From an uncultured Campylobacter sp. (GTDB lineage Bacteria > Campylobacterota > Campylobacteria > Campylobacterales > Campylobacteraceae), in NCBI RefSeq assembly GCF_938031315.1, contig NZ_CALHHT010000127.1, positions 1 through 17,004 on the forward strand: a stretch of DNA of 17,004 bases. The letters are read 5' to 3'. Shown in pieces: positions 5,103 through 12,324 of this stretch. Positions within the stretch are counted from its first letter, which is position 1. Every line of letters begins with the position of its first letter. A model generated the notes under the pieces. It was not told the origin of the DNA. It did not search any database and was given only the letters and a program-made list of their open reading frames with translations. The translations under genes were made by a program, and so were the position numbers.

Positions 5103-5681
5103 ATGGAATATATCGTAGAAAAAATAGGTATGAGTAGGACGATCGACACGAGCAGCACGCCCGTGACGCTTTTACGACTTATCAATACCAAAATTTGCGA
5201 AGTTTGCGATGAGAAAAAAGCTATCGTAGCCTACGCAGACGGCAAAGCGTATAACAAAGCTATCGCCGGAATTCAAAAGAAATATAGCCTAAGCAAGGAA
5301 TTTAATAAATTTGCGACTCTAAGCTTAGAAAATGCCGAGCTTGGCGATCAAAATTTAGATGTTTTGAGCGAAGCCAAGATCGTCAAAGTAAGCTTTAAAT
5401 CCAAGGGTAAAGGTTATCAGGGCGTTATTAAGCGCCATGGCTTTGCGGGCGGTCCTGCAGCGCACGGTAGCCGCTTCCACCGAAGGCCTGGTTCTATTGG
5501 CAACTGCGAGTGGCCCGGTCGCGTTCAGCCTGGTATGAGGATGGCGGGACACACTGGAAACGAAACGATCACTGCTAAAAACGAAGTCGTAAGCTTTGAT
5601 GCCGAGAATAAAATTTTAGTGCTTAAGGGCTCGGTTCCTGGATTTAACGGCGCAATGGGCAGAATAAGGATAGTAAAATGA
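5103..5681 (+). CDS. rplC: Ribosomal protein uL3
   Basis: The 192-aa protein is one of the first to bind 23S rRNA near its 3' end, and its long loop approaches the peptidyl transferase centre. The family loop is clear: GYQGVIKRHGFAGGP (104-118), HGSRFHRRPGSIG (121-133) and WPGRVQPGMRMAGH (137-150). In E. coli the residue at the end of that block is Gln150, which PrmB methylates; here it is His150, so the modification cannot occur. AAGGGG precedes the ATG by about 7 nt. The last four bases overlap the start of rplD (ATGA), which implies translational coupling. Confidence 0.98.
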   Translation: MEYIVEKIGMSRTIDTSSTPVTLLRLINTKICEVCDEKKAIVAYADGKAYNKAIAGIQKKYSLSKEFNKFATLSLENAELGDQNLDVLSEAKIVKVSFKSKGKGYQGVIKRHGFAGGPAAHGSRFHRRPGSIGNCEWPGRVQPGMRMAGHTGNETITAKNEVVSFDAENKILVLKGSVPGFNGAMGRIRIVK

Positions 5682-6292
5682 GTAAAGTAAGCGTGCTTAA
5701 CGAAAAACTAGAAAAAGCAAGCGAAATTGAAATTCCTGCGAAATTTTCGGAAGTCAATTCGCACAATCTATATTTGTACGTCAAATCTTACCTTGCTTCG
5801 CTTCGCGCAAATACCGCTAACGCTAAAACTCGCGCCGAGGTTAGCGGCGGCGGCAAAAAACCATGGCGACAAAAGGGTCGCGGTGGCGCACGTGCGGGCT
5901 CAACGAGAACCAATGTCTGGGTAGGCGGCGCGGTCGCATTCGGTCCGACTAACGAGCGAAATTACGAGCAGAAGGTCAATAAAAAGCAAAAACGCCTTGC
6001 GCTGGAATTTGCTATCAATGAGAAAGCAAACGAGGGTAAAATTTTTATATTCGACGATTTAGAACTAAAAAGCAGCAAGACTAAAGACGCGGCAAATTTT
6101 ATTAAGAAACTGGGCGTTAGAGATGCGCTGATCGTTAAAAATGAGCTAGACGCACAAACTCTTTTGGCCTATAGAAATCTTAAGAATTGCTATGTCGTCG
6201 ATGCAAGCGAGGTCAATGCTTACCTAATCGCAGTTTACGGCTCGGTCGTATTCGAAAAAGCGGCATTTGAATCAATAGTGAAAGAGGACTAA
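5678..6292 (+). CDS. rplD: Ribosomal protein uL4
   Basis: The 204-aa product has the L4 layout: an N-terminal globular part, then the extended basic loop at about 45-93 with SGGGKKPWRQKGRGGARAGS and WVGGAVAFGP. That loop lines the nascent-peptide exit tunnel; changes in it cause macrolide resistance in other bacteria, and the KPWRQKGRGGAR core appears normal here. In gamma-proteobacteria L4 is also the repressor of the S10 operon; whether it acts on the short leader here is unknown. The ATG overlaps the rplC stop by four bases, and rplW follows after one base. Confidence 0.98.
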   Translation: MSKVSVLNEKLEKASEIEIPAKFSEVNSHNLYLYVKSYLASLRANTANAKTRAEVSGGGKKPWRQKGRGGARAGSTRTNVWVGGAVAFGPTNERNYEQKVNKKQKRLALEFAINEKANEGKIFIFDDLELKSSKTKDAANFIKKLGVRDALIVKNELDAQTLLAYRNLKNCYVVDASEVNAYLIAVYGSVVFEKAAFESIVKED

Positions 6293-6293
6293 A

Positions 6294-6575
6294 ATGGCAG
6301 ATATAACAGATATCAAAACGATCCTTTATACGGAAAAGTCTCTCGGTCTTCAAGAAAACGGCGTGGTCGTTATCCAAACTAGCCCGTCGGTTACGAAAAA
6401 CGGACTAAAGAGCGTTTTAAAAAACTATTTCGGGATTACTCCGCTAAAGATAAATTCTTTAAGACAGGACGGCAAAGTAAAAAGATTTAGAGGTAAAATG
6501 GGCGCTAGAAACGATGTGAAAAAATTCTACGTCAAACTACCTGAAGGCGCAAGCCTAGAAAGCGTGGAGGCGTAA
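6294..6575 (+). CDS. rplW: Ribosomal protein uL23
   Basis: At 93 aa this is a normal-length L23, which sits at the tunnel exit and is the docking point for trigger factor and signal recognition particle. The family signs are TEKS near the N-terminus (residues 13-16), followed by the basic extended loop KINSLRQDGKVKRFRGKMG (52-70). It begins one base after rplD and ends one base before rplB, so translation of the three genes is probably coupled. The start has no strong separate ribosome site beyond AAAGAGGA inside the end of rplD. Confidence 0.97.
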   Translation: MADITDIKTILYTEKSLGLQENGVVVIQTSPSVTKNGLKSVLKNYFGITPLKINSLRQDGKVKRFRGKMGARNDVKKFYVKLPEGASLESVEA

Positions 6576-6576
6576 A

Positions 6577-7407
6577 ATGGCGATTAAAACTTATAAACCG
6601 TATACTCCAAGTAGAAGATTTATGACAGGGCTTAGCAGCGAGGATATCACTGCAAAAGCTAGCGTTAGAGGCTTGCTTGTTAAAATTCCTGCCGCAGCCG
6701 GAAGGAACAATAACGGTCGCATTACCAGCCGCCATAAACAAGCAGGGGCTGCTAAACTTTATAGAATTATCGATTTTAAGCGAAATAAATTCGGCGTTCC
6801 TGGCAAGGTCGAGGCGATCGAATACGATCCGAATCGCAACTGCCGTATCGCATTGATCTCATACGCAGACGGCGAGAAGCGCTACATTATCAAGCCTAAC
6901 GATCTTAAAGTGGGCGACGTAGTAGCTGCTGCCGAGGGTGGATTAGATATTAAACCTGGCAACGCGATGAAGATGAAAAACATCCCTGTGGGAACTATTC
7001 TGCATAATATCGAGTTAAAGCCAGGCAAAGGCGCTCAAATGGCACGTAGCGCAGGAGGTTATGCTCAGCTTATGGGTAAAGAGGAAAAATACGTCATTTT
7101 GCGTCTGCCTAGCGGCGAGATGAGAAGAGTGCTCGCAGAGTGCATGGCCAGTATCGGCGTAGTGGGTAACGAAGAGTGGGCAAACGTCGTCATCGGTAAA
7201 GCCGGACGTAACCGCCACAGAGGTATCCGTCCTCAAACCAGAGGTTCTGCGATGAACCCGGTCGATCACCCGCACGGCGGTGGCGAGGGTAAGAAAAACT
7301 CCGGTCGCCATCCGGTAACTCCGTGGGGCAAACCGACGAAGGGCTATAAAACTCGCCATAAAAAAGCGAGCGATAAGCTTATAATTTCAAGAAGGAAAGG
7401 AAAATAA
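6577..7407 (+). CDS. rplB: Ribosomal protein uL2
   Basis: The 276-aa product is one of the most conserved 50S proteins, needed for subunit association and peptidyl transferase assembly. The first RNA-binding part includes GRNNNGRITSRHKQAGAAK (42-60). The C-terminal part has the invariant MNPVDHPHGGGEGK (226-239), whose His231 matches the functionally important His229 of E. coli L2, followed by a basic tail ending SRRKGK. The ribosome site GTGGAGG lies inside the end of rplW. rpsS starts two bases after the stop. Confidence 0.99.
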   Translation: MAIKTYKPYTPSRRFMTGLSSEDITAKASVRGLLVKIPAAAGRNNNGRITSRHKQAGAAKLYRIIDFKRNKFGVPGKVEAIEYDPNRNCRIALISYADGEKRYIIKPNDLKVGDVVAAAEGGLDIKPGNAMKMKNIPVGTILHNIELKPGKGAQMARSAGGYAQLMGKEEKYVILRLPSGEMRRVLAECMASIGVVGNEEWANVVIGKAGRNRHRGIRPQTRGSAMNPVDHPHGGGEGKKNSGRHPVTPWGKPTKGYKTRHKKASDKLIISRRKGK

Positions 7408-7409
7408 AA

Positions 7410-7691
7410 ATGGCTAGATCGCTAAAAAAAGGTCCTTTCGTAGATGATCACGTAATGAAAAAAGTCGTTGCGGCAAAGAAAGCCGGCGATAACAAACCGA
7501 TCAAGACTTGGTCGAGACGAAGCACGATCGTGCCTGAGATGATCGGACTTACGTTTAACGTTCATAACGGAAAGAATTTTATCCCGGTTTACGTCACCGA
7601 GCATCATATCGGTTATAAATTAGGCGAGTTCGCTCCTACGCGCACTTTCAAGGGCCACAAAGGCTCCGTGCAGAAAAAGATCGGCAAGTAA
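7410..7691 (+). CDS. rpsS: Ribosomal protein uS19
   Basis: The 93-aa protein of the 30S head begins MARSLKKGPFVDDHVMKK and carries the family block IKTWSRRSTIVPEMIGLTF (31-49), followed by VYVTEHHIGYKLGEFAPTRT. It binds 16S rRNA with S13 near the A and P sites. Length and sequence are typical. AAGGAAAGG at the end of rplB is its ribosome site. It is followed after 9 bp by rplV. Confidence 0.98.
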   Translation: MARSLKKGPFVDDHVMKKVVAAKKAGDNKPIKTWSRRSTIVPEMIGLTFNVHNGKNFIPVYVTEHHIGYKLGEFAPTRTFKGHKGSVQKKIGK

Positions 7692-7700
7692 GGATAGAAT

Positions 7701-8033
7701 ATGAGTAAATCAACTATTAAATTTGTTCGCCTTTCGCCGACAAAAGCAAGACTTATCGCAAAACAAATTCAAGGCATGAATGCGGAATTTGCCCTTGCCA
7801 CTTTGGAATTTACGCCTAATCGCGGCGCGAAATATATCGCTACGGCGATTTCAAGTGCGGTCGCAAACGGCGGCTTTGAGCCTGAAGAGGTCGTAGTTAC
7901 AAGCTGCCGAGTGGATGCGGGTCCTGTGCTTAAGAGATTTCGTCCGCGCGCCAGAGGTACGGCTAGCCGTATCCGCAAGCCTACTTCGCACATCATCGTC
8001 GAAGTAGCAAAACCAAGTAAGAAGGAAGCGTAA
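7701..8033 (+). CDS. rplV: Ribosomal protein uL22
   Basis: The 110-aa product has the L22 fold: an N-terminal RLSPTKARLIAKQIQG helix and a C-terminal extended hairpin (about 80-100, GPVLKRFRPRARGTASRIRK) that lines the exit tunnel. In other bacteria, insertions or deletions in that hairpin give macrolide resistance; here its length looks normal. AGGATAG provides the ribosome site. The stop is immediately followed by the ATG of rpsC with no spacer, so the two are probably translationally coupled. Confidence 0.98.
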   Translation: MSKSTIKFVRLSPTKARLIAKQIQGMNAEFALATLEFTPNRGAKYIATAISSAVANGGFEPEEVVVTSCRVDAGPVLKRFRPRARGTASRIRKPTSHIIVEVAKPSKKEA

Positions 8034-8729
8034 ATGGGACAGAAAGTAAATCCGATCGGTTTAAGATTAGGAATTAATCGAAATTGGGAGTCTAGATGGT
8101 TTCCTTCTAAAGCGACGCTTTCCGAGAGTATCGGCGAGGATTATAAGATCCGCAAATTTTTAAAAGCTAAGCTTTATTATGCGGGAATTAGCCAAATTCT
8201 TATCGAAAGAACGGCTAAGAAAATTCGCGTAACGATCGTAGCCGCAAGACCGGGCATCATCATCGGTAAAAAAGGCGGCGAGGTTGAAAATTTAAGAAGC
8301 GAAGTCGTTAAGCTAGTCAATAAAGACATAGCCATCAATATCAAAGAGGAGCGCAAAGTAGGCTCGAACGCACTTTTGGCTGCGGAAAACGTAGCTATGC
8401 AGCTAGAGCGCCGCGTTGCATTCCGCCGCGCTATGAAAAAAGTCATCCAAGGCGCTCAAAAAGCAGGTGCAAAGGGAATTAAAATTTGCGTCGCAGGTCG
8501 CTTAGGCGGCGCCGAGATGGCTAGAACCGAATGGTATTTGGAGGGACGCGTTCCGCTTCATACTCTAAGGGCTAGGATCGATTACGGCTTTGCCGAAGCG
8601 CATACGACCTACGGTAATATCGGCATTAAGGTTTGGATCTTTAAGGGTGAAATTTTACAAAAAGGCATCCAGGCTGAAAAGACCGATGATGCGCCTAAAA
8701 AAACACGCAGACCAAGAAGAGGTAAATAG
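8034..8729 (+). CDS. rpsC: Ribosomal protein uS3
   Basis: The 231-aa protein begins MGQKVNPIGLRLGI, the standard S3 start. It has a KH RNA-binding domain with the GxxG loop GKKG (78-81) inside RPGIIIGKKGGEVENL, and the C-terminal S3 domain with GRLGGAEMARTEWYLEGRVPL. It lies at the mRNA entry of the 30S subunit and contributes to helicase action there. The tail after residue 215 is a short basic extension (KKTRRPRRGK). AAGGAAG in the end of rplV is its ribosome site; rplP follows after two bases. Confidence 0.98.
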   Translation: MGQKVNPIGLRLGINRNWESRWFPSKATLSESIGEDYKIRKFLKAKLYYAGISQILIERTAKKIRVTIVAARPGIIIGKKGGEVENLRSEVVKLVNKDIAINIKEERKVGSNALLAAENVAMQLERRVAFRRAMKKVIQGAQKAGAKGIKICVAGRLGGAEMARTEWYLEGRVPLHTLRARIDYGFAEAHTTYGNIGIKVWIFKGEILQKGIQAEKTDDAPKKTRRPRRGK

Positions 8730-8731
8730 TT

Positions 8732-9157
8732 ATGTTGATGCCAAAAAGAACAAAATACCGCAAGATGATGAAAGGTCGCAATCGCGGCTATACGACGAGA
8801 GGAAATTCCTTGACGTTCGGCGATTTCGGTATCAAAGCGGTAGAGGCGGGTAGGGTAAATTCTCGCCAGATCGAAGCGGCTCGTGTCGCGATGACGCGCT
8901 TCGTAAATCGTCAAGCTAAAATTTGGATTAAGGTATTCCCAGACAAACCGCTTACCAAAAAGCCTCTACAAACTCGTATGGGTAAAGGTAAGAGCGGCGT
9001 AGAAGAGTGGGTAATGAATATAAAACCGGGCAGGATCATTTTCGAGATGACCGGCGTTAGCGAAGAGGTTGCTAAAGAGGCGCTTATGCTTTCAATTCAT
9101 AAACTACCTTTTAAAACGAAAATCGTAAGTAGGGAAAGCGAAAATGAAATATACTGA
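8732..9157 (+). CDS. rplP: Ribosomal protein uL16
   Basis: The 141-aa product begins MLMPKRTKYRKMMKGRNRG, so the first ATG at 8732 is preferred over the ATG two codons later by comparison with the family (E. coli starts MLQPKRTKF). It binds between the A site and the GTPase centre and helps place tRNA. The loop KKPLQTRMGKGKSGVEEW (76-93) contains Arg82, the equivalent of the residue hydroxylated in E. coli L16 (Arg81). AGAGGTAAATAG supplies the ribosome site. Its last 14 bases overlap the start of rpmC. Confidence 0.98.
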   Translation: MLMPKRTKYRKMMKGRNRGYTTRGNSLTFGDFGIKAVEAGRVNSRQIEAARVAMTRFVNRQAKIWIKVFPDKPLTKKPLQTRMGKGKSGVEEWVMNIKPGRIIFEMTGVSEEVAKEALMLSIHKLPFKTKIVSRESENEIY

Positions 9158-9326
9158 TTTGAAAGATAAAGATTTGGCTGAGCTAAATTCTATGTTAAAA
9201 CAAAGTAAGTTGCTTTTATTTACGGCTAGACAAAAGCTAAAAACTATGCAGCTAAGCAATCCTAACGAGATTCGCGCTATCAAAAAAGATATCGCTAGAA
9301 TCAACACCGCTATTAAAGCGAAATAA
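9144..9326 (+). CDS. rpmC: Ribosomal protein uL29
   Basis: The 60-aa product is a two-helix protein at the tunnel exit, next to L23. It shows the family pattern: KYTDLKDKDLAELNSMLKQS in the first helix, LFTARQKLKTMQLSNPNEIR in the turn and KDIARINTAI at the end. The start lies inside rplP, giving a 14-nt overlap in another frame, with AGGGA (9131-9135) 8 nt before the ATG, so it can start independently as well as by coupling. Confidence 0.97.
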   Translation: MKYTDLKDKDLAELNSMLKQSKLLLFTARQKLKTMQLSNPNEIRAIKKDIARINTAIKAK

Positions 9327-9335
9327 GGATAGGTT

Positions 9336-9587
9336 ATGGCATTTAAAAGAGAAATTCAAGGCGTAGTCGTAAAGAAGGCGGGCGATAAAACAGCTACCGT
9401 TTTGGTAGAGCGAAGGGTTATGCACCCTAGATATAGAAAGATCGTAAAAAGATTTAAAAAATATCTGATCCACGATGAGAACAACGTCGTAAAGATCGGC
9501 GATACCATATCTGCGATCGAGTGCAGACCGCTAAGCGCTAGAAAATCGTTTCGCTTGAAAGCGGTTTTGAAAACAGGAGTTGAATAA
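9336..9587 (+). CDS. rpsQ: Ribosomal protein uS17
   Basis: The 83-aa primary 16S-binding protein has an OB-fold. It shows the S17 pattern REIQGVVVKKAGDKTATVLV, RRVMHPRYRKIVKRFKKY and IGDTISAIECRPLSARKSFRL (54-74). AAGGATAGG is the ribosome site. The stop codon TAA shares its last base with the ATG of rplN (TAATG), a termination-reinitiation junction that recurs in this operon. Confidence 0.98.
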   Translation: MAFKREIQGVVVKKAGDKTATVLVERRVMHPRYRKIVKRFKKYLIHDENNVVKIGDTISAIECRPLSARKSFRLKAVLKTGVE

Positions 9588-9955
9588 TGATACAGAGTTT
9601 TACCAGACTTGCGGTAGCTGATAATAGCGGCGCAAAAGAACTTATGTGTATTAAAGTTTTGGGCGGCAGCAAAAGAAGATACGCCACAATCGGCGATATT
9701 ATCGTTTGCTCTGTAAAAAAAGCGCTCCCTAACGGCAAGATTAAGCGCGGTCAAGTAGTAAAAGCCGTAGTCGTTCGTACGACTAAAGAGTTGCACAGAG
9801 GCAACGGCTCACTAATTAGATTCGATGAGAACGCAGCCGTTATTTTGGATTCAAAAAAAGAGCCGATCGGTACTCGTATTTTCGGTCCTATCGGTAGAGA
9901 GGTCAGATACGGCGGTTTTATGAAGATCGTTTCGCTGGCTCCGGAGGTTTTATAA
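9587..9955 (+). CDS. rplN: Ribosomal protein uL14
   Basis: The 122-aa product begins MIQSFTRLAVADNSGAKELM and has the family blocks RRYATIGDIIVCSVKKALP, KAVVVRTTKELHRGNGSLIR and EPIGTRIFGPIGREVR. L14 forms part of the subunit interface (bridges B5 and B8) and is the site where RsfS silences idle 50S subunits in other bacteria. It starts on the last base of rpsQ and its own stop overlaps the rplX start by one base in the same TAATG arrangement. Confidence 0.98.
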   Translation: MIQSFTRLAVADNSGAKELMCIKVLGGSKRRYATIGDIIVCSVKKALPNGKIKRGQVVKAVVVRTTKELHRGNGSLIRFDENAAVILDSKKEPIGTRIFGPIGREVRYGGFMKIVSLAPEVL

Positions 9956-10188
9956 TGGCAGTAAAATTTAAGATTAAAAAAGGCGATCAAGTAAAGATCA
10001 TCGCAGGTGACGATAAGGGCAAAACAGGCACCGTTAAGGCCGTGTTTCCTAAAAAAGCTCAAGTTATCGTCGAGGGTTGTAAAATGGCTAAAAAGGCTAT
10101 CAAACCAACCGAGCAAAATCCGCAAGGCGGCTTTACGAGCAAAGAGATGCCTATGGATATTTCAAACGTTGCGTTGGTAGAGGGTTGA
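9955..10188 (+). CDS. rplX: Ribosomal protein uL24, short form
   Basis: The 77-aa product has the KOW motif, KIKKGDQVKIIAGDDKGKTG (6-25), and the block KMAKKAIKPTEQNPQGG. It is an assembly-initiator protein that binds the 5' part of 23S rRNA. It is clearly shorter than E. coli L24 (104 aa) because the C-terminal extension is missing; this short form is what I know from Campylobacter. TGGCTCCGGAGG at the end of rplN gives a good ribosome site. rplE follows after two bases. Confidence 0.97.
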   Translation: MAVKFKIKKGDQVKIIAGDDKGKTGTVKAVFPKKAQVIVEGCKMAKKAIKPTEQNPQGGFTSKEMPMDISNVALVEG

Positions 10189-10190
10189 TT

Positions 10191-10736
10191 ATGAGCAGAC
10201 TAAAAGATAAATATATAAATTCCATCAGAGCTGCTTTGCAGAAAGAATTTGATATAAAAAATCCTATGCTTATCCCGGCGCTTGAAAAGATCGTTATCAG
10301 CGTAGGAACGGGCGAATCGAGCAAAGATCAAAAAGTGCTTCAAAATATGGCCGATACTATCTCGCTGATCGCAGGCCAAAAAGCGCTTATCGTCAATGCA
10401 AAAAAATCGGTTGCCGGCTTTAAAGTGCGCGAAGGTTTTCCGGTAGGAATAATGGTTACGTTACGAAAAGAGCAGATGTTTGCCTTCCTAGACAAACTGA
10501 TCTCTATCGCGCTTCCTAGGGTTAAGGATTTCCGAGGACTACCTAGAACGGGCTTTGACGGACGCGGCAATTACAACTTCGGTTTACAAGAGCAGCTGAT
10601 GTTCCCTGAGGTCGAATACGATCAAATTTTAAGAACTCACGGTATGAATATAACCGTCGTAACGACTACAAATAACGATAAAGAGGCATTTAAATTGCTA
10701 GAGCTATTCGGCATGCCTTTTGCAAAAGGAAAATGA
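10191..10736 (+). CDS. rplE: Ribosomal protein uL5
   Basis: The 181-aa product binds 5S rRNA and contacts the 30S head and P-site tRNA. The ATG at 10191 is chosen rather than the in-frame TTG at 10185, because GAGGG (10180-10184) is 6 nt before it and Campylobacter L5 begins close to MSRLKDKY. Family blocks include GQKALIVNAKKSVAGFKVRE, GIMVTLRKEQMFAFLDKL, RVKDFRGLPRTGFDGRGNY and FPEVEYDQILRTHGM. Everything looks intact and of normal length. Confidence 0.98.
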   Translation: MSRLKDKYINSIRAALQKEFDIKNPMLIPALEKIVISVGTGESSKDQKVLQNMADTISLIAGQKALIVNAKKSVAGFKVREGFPVGIMVTLRKEQMFAFLDKLISIALPRVKDFRGLPRTGFDGRGNYNFGLQEQLMFPEVEYDQILRTHGMNITVVTTTNNDKEAFKLLELFGMPFAKGK

Positions 10737-10737
10737 T

Positions 10738-10923
10738 ATGGCAAAAAAATCAATGGTAGCCAAGGCGAAACGCCCCGCTAAATTTAGCACTCGCGCATAT
10801 ACCAGATGTCAAATTTGCGGTCGTCCGCACTCCGTTTATAAGGATTTTGGAATTTGTCGCGTTTGCCTTCGCAAGATGGCAAATGAGGGCTTGATCCCAG
10901 GTCTAAAAAAAGCAAGCTGGTAA
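10738..10923 (+). CDS. rpsN: Ribosomal protein uS14, zinc-binding type
   Basis: At 61 aa this is the short S14Z type with an intact zinc ribbon: Cys24 and Cys27, then Cys40 and Cys43 (CQIC-x12-CRVC). The ATG at 10738 is used; an in-frame ATG at 10720 would add six residues that overlap the end of rplE and are absent from the family. The zinc-free, longer S14 found in many proteobacteria is not seen in this window. The ribosome site AAAAGGAAA lies inside the rplE end. Confidence 0.97.
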   Translation: MAKKSMVAKAKRPAKFSTRAYTRCQICGRPHSVYKDFGICRVCLRKMANEGLIPGLKKASW

Positions 10924-10932
10924 GGAGAAGAG

Positions 10933-11328
10933 ATGATTAACGATCTTATTTCAGATGGATTAACTCGCATCAGAAATGCTGCGATGCGAAGGCTAGATAC
11001 GACTAAGCTTTTTCACTCAAACGTCGTTGAGGCTATGCTTAAAATTTTAGCCGAGAAGGGCTATATCGAGAGCTACAACGTAGTAGAGGAAAACAATAAA
11101 AAGATCATCAACGTAGTGCTTAAATACGACGAAAAGGGCAGGAGCGTGATAAACGAAGTTAAAAGAATTTCAACTCCGGGTCGCCGCGTATATCAAGGCA
11201 AAGACGAGATCAAGCGCTTCAAAAACGGCTACGGAACCGTCGTCGTTAGCACAAGCAAAGGCGTTATGAGCGGTATCGACGCACACAAAGCCGGCGTCGG
11301 CGGCGAAGTGCTTTGCACGATCTGGTAA
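10933..11328 (+). CDS. rpsH: Ribosomal protein uS8
   Basis: The 131-aa product begins MINDLISDGLTRIRNAAMRR and ends in the hallmark VVVSTSKGVMSGIDAHKAGVGG (105-126) and LCTIW. S8 is a primary 16S-binding protein; in E. coli it also represses the spc operon by binding the mRNA near rplE. I see no clear copy of that site at the rplE start here. The only large structured gap of the operon lies right after this gene (11329-11405), which may be relevant. TAAGGAGAAG provides a strong ribosome site. Confidence 0.98.
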   Translation: MINDLISDGLTRIRNAAMRRLDTTKLFHSNVVEAMLKILAEKGYIESYNVVEENNKKIINVVLKYDEKGRSVINEVKRISTPGRRVYQGKDEIKRFKNGYGTVVVSTSKGVMSGIDAHKAGVGGEVLCTIW

Positions 11329-11405
11329 GAAGTTTCTACTTTTTATGGCATTGTGGTATCCATTCGTAAAAGTAGACATACCCTAGACAAATAAAAAGGA
11401 AAATT
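11329..11405 (+). promoter_or_regulatory. Structured rpsH-rplF spacer with long hairpin
   Basis: This 77-bp spacer is the only gap over 15 bp within the operon. TCTACTTTT (11335-11343) pairs perfectly with AAAAGTAGA (11368-11376). Inside that stem, ATGG (11345-11348) pairs with CCAT (11360-11363) around an 11-nt loop. A 1-by-4 internal loop separates the two stems. No U tract follows, so it is not an intrinsic terminator. It could be a ribosomal-protein binding site, an RNase processing site or a translation separator. AAAAAGGA for rplF lies at the end. Confidence 0.6.
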
Positions 11406-11942
11406 ATGTCAAGAATTGGTAAAAAACCGATCTCTATTCCAAACGGCTTAGAGGTCAAAATCGACGGCTCGTCGTTAAAATTTAAAAAATCGAATAACGA
11501 AAAAGAGCTTGATTTAAAAGGTCATGTCGATGTAAAAATCGAAGACGGAAAGATAGAATTCTCACCTAAGGGCGAGGATAGACAGAGCAGGGCGTATTGG
11601 GGAACATACCGCGCTTTAGCCAACAATATCGTACTCGGTCTTACCGAGGGCTTTTCAAAACAGCTTGAAATCAACGGCGTCGGCTATAGAGCCGCGATGA
11701 AGGGCAAGGTACTTGAGCTAAATTTAGGCTTTTCGCATCCGATAAATTTTGAATCTCCAAAAGGAATCGAAATCTCTGTAGATAAAAACGTCGTAACCAT
11801 CAAAGGTGACGACAAGCAGCAAGTAGGCCAAGTAGCAGCCGAGATTAGAGGATTCAGACCGCCTGAGCCGTATAAGGGCAAAGGCATCAAGTATCTTGAA
11901 GAGCATATCATCCGCAAAGCCGGAAAAACAGCTAAGAAATAA
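11406..11942 (+). CDS. rplF: Ribosomal protein uL6
   Basis: The 178-aa product begins MSRIGKKPISIPNGLEVKI and has the two similar L6 domains. The C-terminal hallmark PEPYKGKGIKYLEEHIIRKAG is at about 153-174. L6 lies near the sarcin-ricin loop and the factor-binding site. It is the only inner gene with a long, structured leader, so its translation may be set independently of rpsH. rplR follows after 10 bp. Confidence 0.98.
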   Translation: MSRIGKKPISIPNGLEVKIDGSSLKFKKSNNEKELDLKGHVDVKIEDGKIEFSPKGEDRQSRAYWGTYRALANNIVLGLTEGFSKQLEINGVGYRAAMKGKVLELNLGFSHPINFESPKGIEISVDKNVVTIKGDDKQQVGQVAAEIRGFRPPEPYKGKGIKYLEEHIIRKAGKTAKK

Positions 11943-11952
11943 GGGTTGAGAA

Positions 11953-12309
11953 ATGACACAGAACGTATTAAAAAGAAAGATCTCTTTACGAATCAAGAGA
12001 AAAAGAAGAATTCGCGCTAAAATTTCAGGCGTCGCATCTTGCCCTAGAATTTCTATTTTCAAATCCAATAGGACAGTTTACGCTCAGGCTATTGACGACG
12101 CGGCGAGCGCGACTTTGTGCGCCAGCAGCGGTAAGGTTTTAAATTTAAAGGCAAACAAAGAGGGCGCGGCTAGCTTAGCTAAAGATTTAGCCTCCAAGCT
12201 AAAAGATAAAGGCATTTCTGAAGCGATTTTCGATCGCAATGGCTATTTGTATCATGGCGTAATCGCAAGCTTTGCCGAGTCGCTACGCCAAAACGGCATC
12301 AAACTATAA
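11953..12309 (+). CDS. rplR: Ribosomal protein uL18
   Basis: The 118-aa 5S rRNA-binding protein has a basic N-terminus (VLKRKISLRIKRKRRIRAKI) and the family blocks RISIFKSNRTVYAQAIDD and the C-terminal FDRNGYLYHGVIASFAESLR, close to the usual R-x-G-Y-x-Y-H-G-R-V signature. It forms the 5S particle with L5 (rplE) and L25. AAGGGTTGAG supplies the ribosome site. Nothing is odd in length or composition. Confidence 0.97.
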   Translation: MTQNVLKRKISLRIKRKRRIRAKISGVASCPRISIFKSNRTVYAQAIDDAASATLCASSGKVLNLKANKEGAASLAKDLASKLKDKGISEAIFDRNGYLYHGVIASFAESLRQNGIKL

Positions 12310-12324
12310 CCCAAAGGAATGATT

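Noticed and set aside
7015..7359. Antisense frames within the ribosomal protein genes, for example opposite rplB
   Set aside because: Every one lies opposite a clearly conserved ribosomal protein and shows no motif of its own.
10720..10737. Extended start for rpsN adding MQKEND
   Set aside because: The extra residues overlap rplE and are absent from S14 proteins; the ATG at 10738 gives the standard MAKKSM start.
11335..11376. rpsH-rplF hairpin as an intrinsic terminator
   Set aside because: No U tract follows the stem (CATACCC follows), and the operon continues with rplF.
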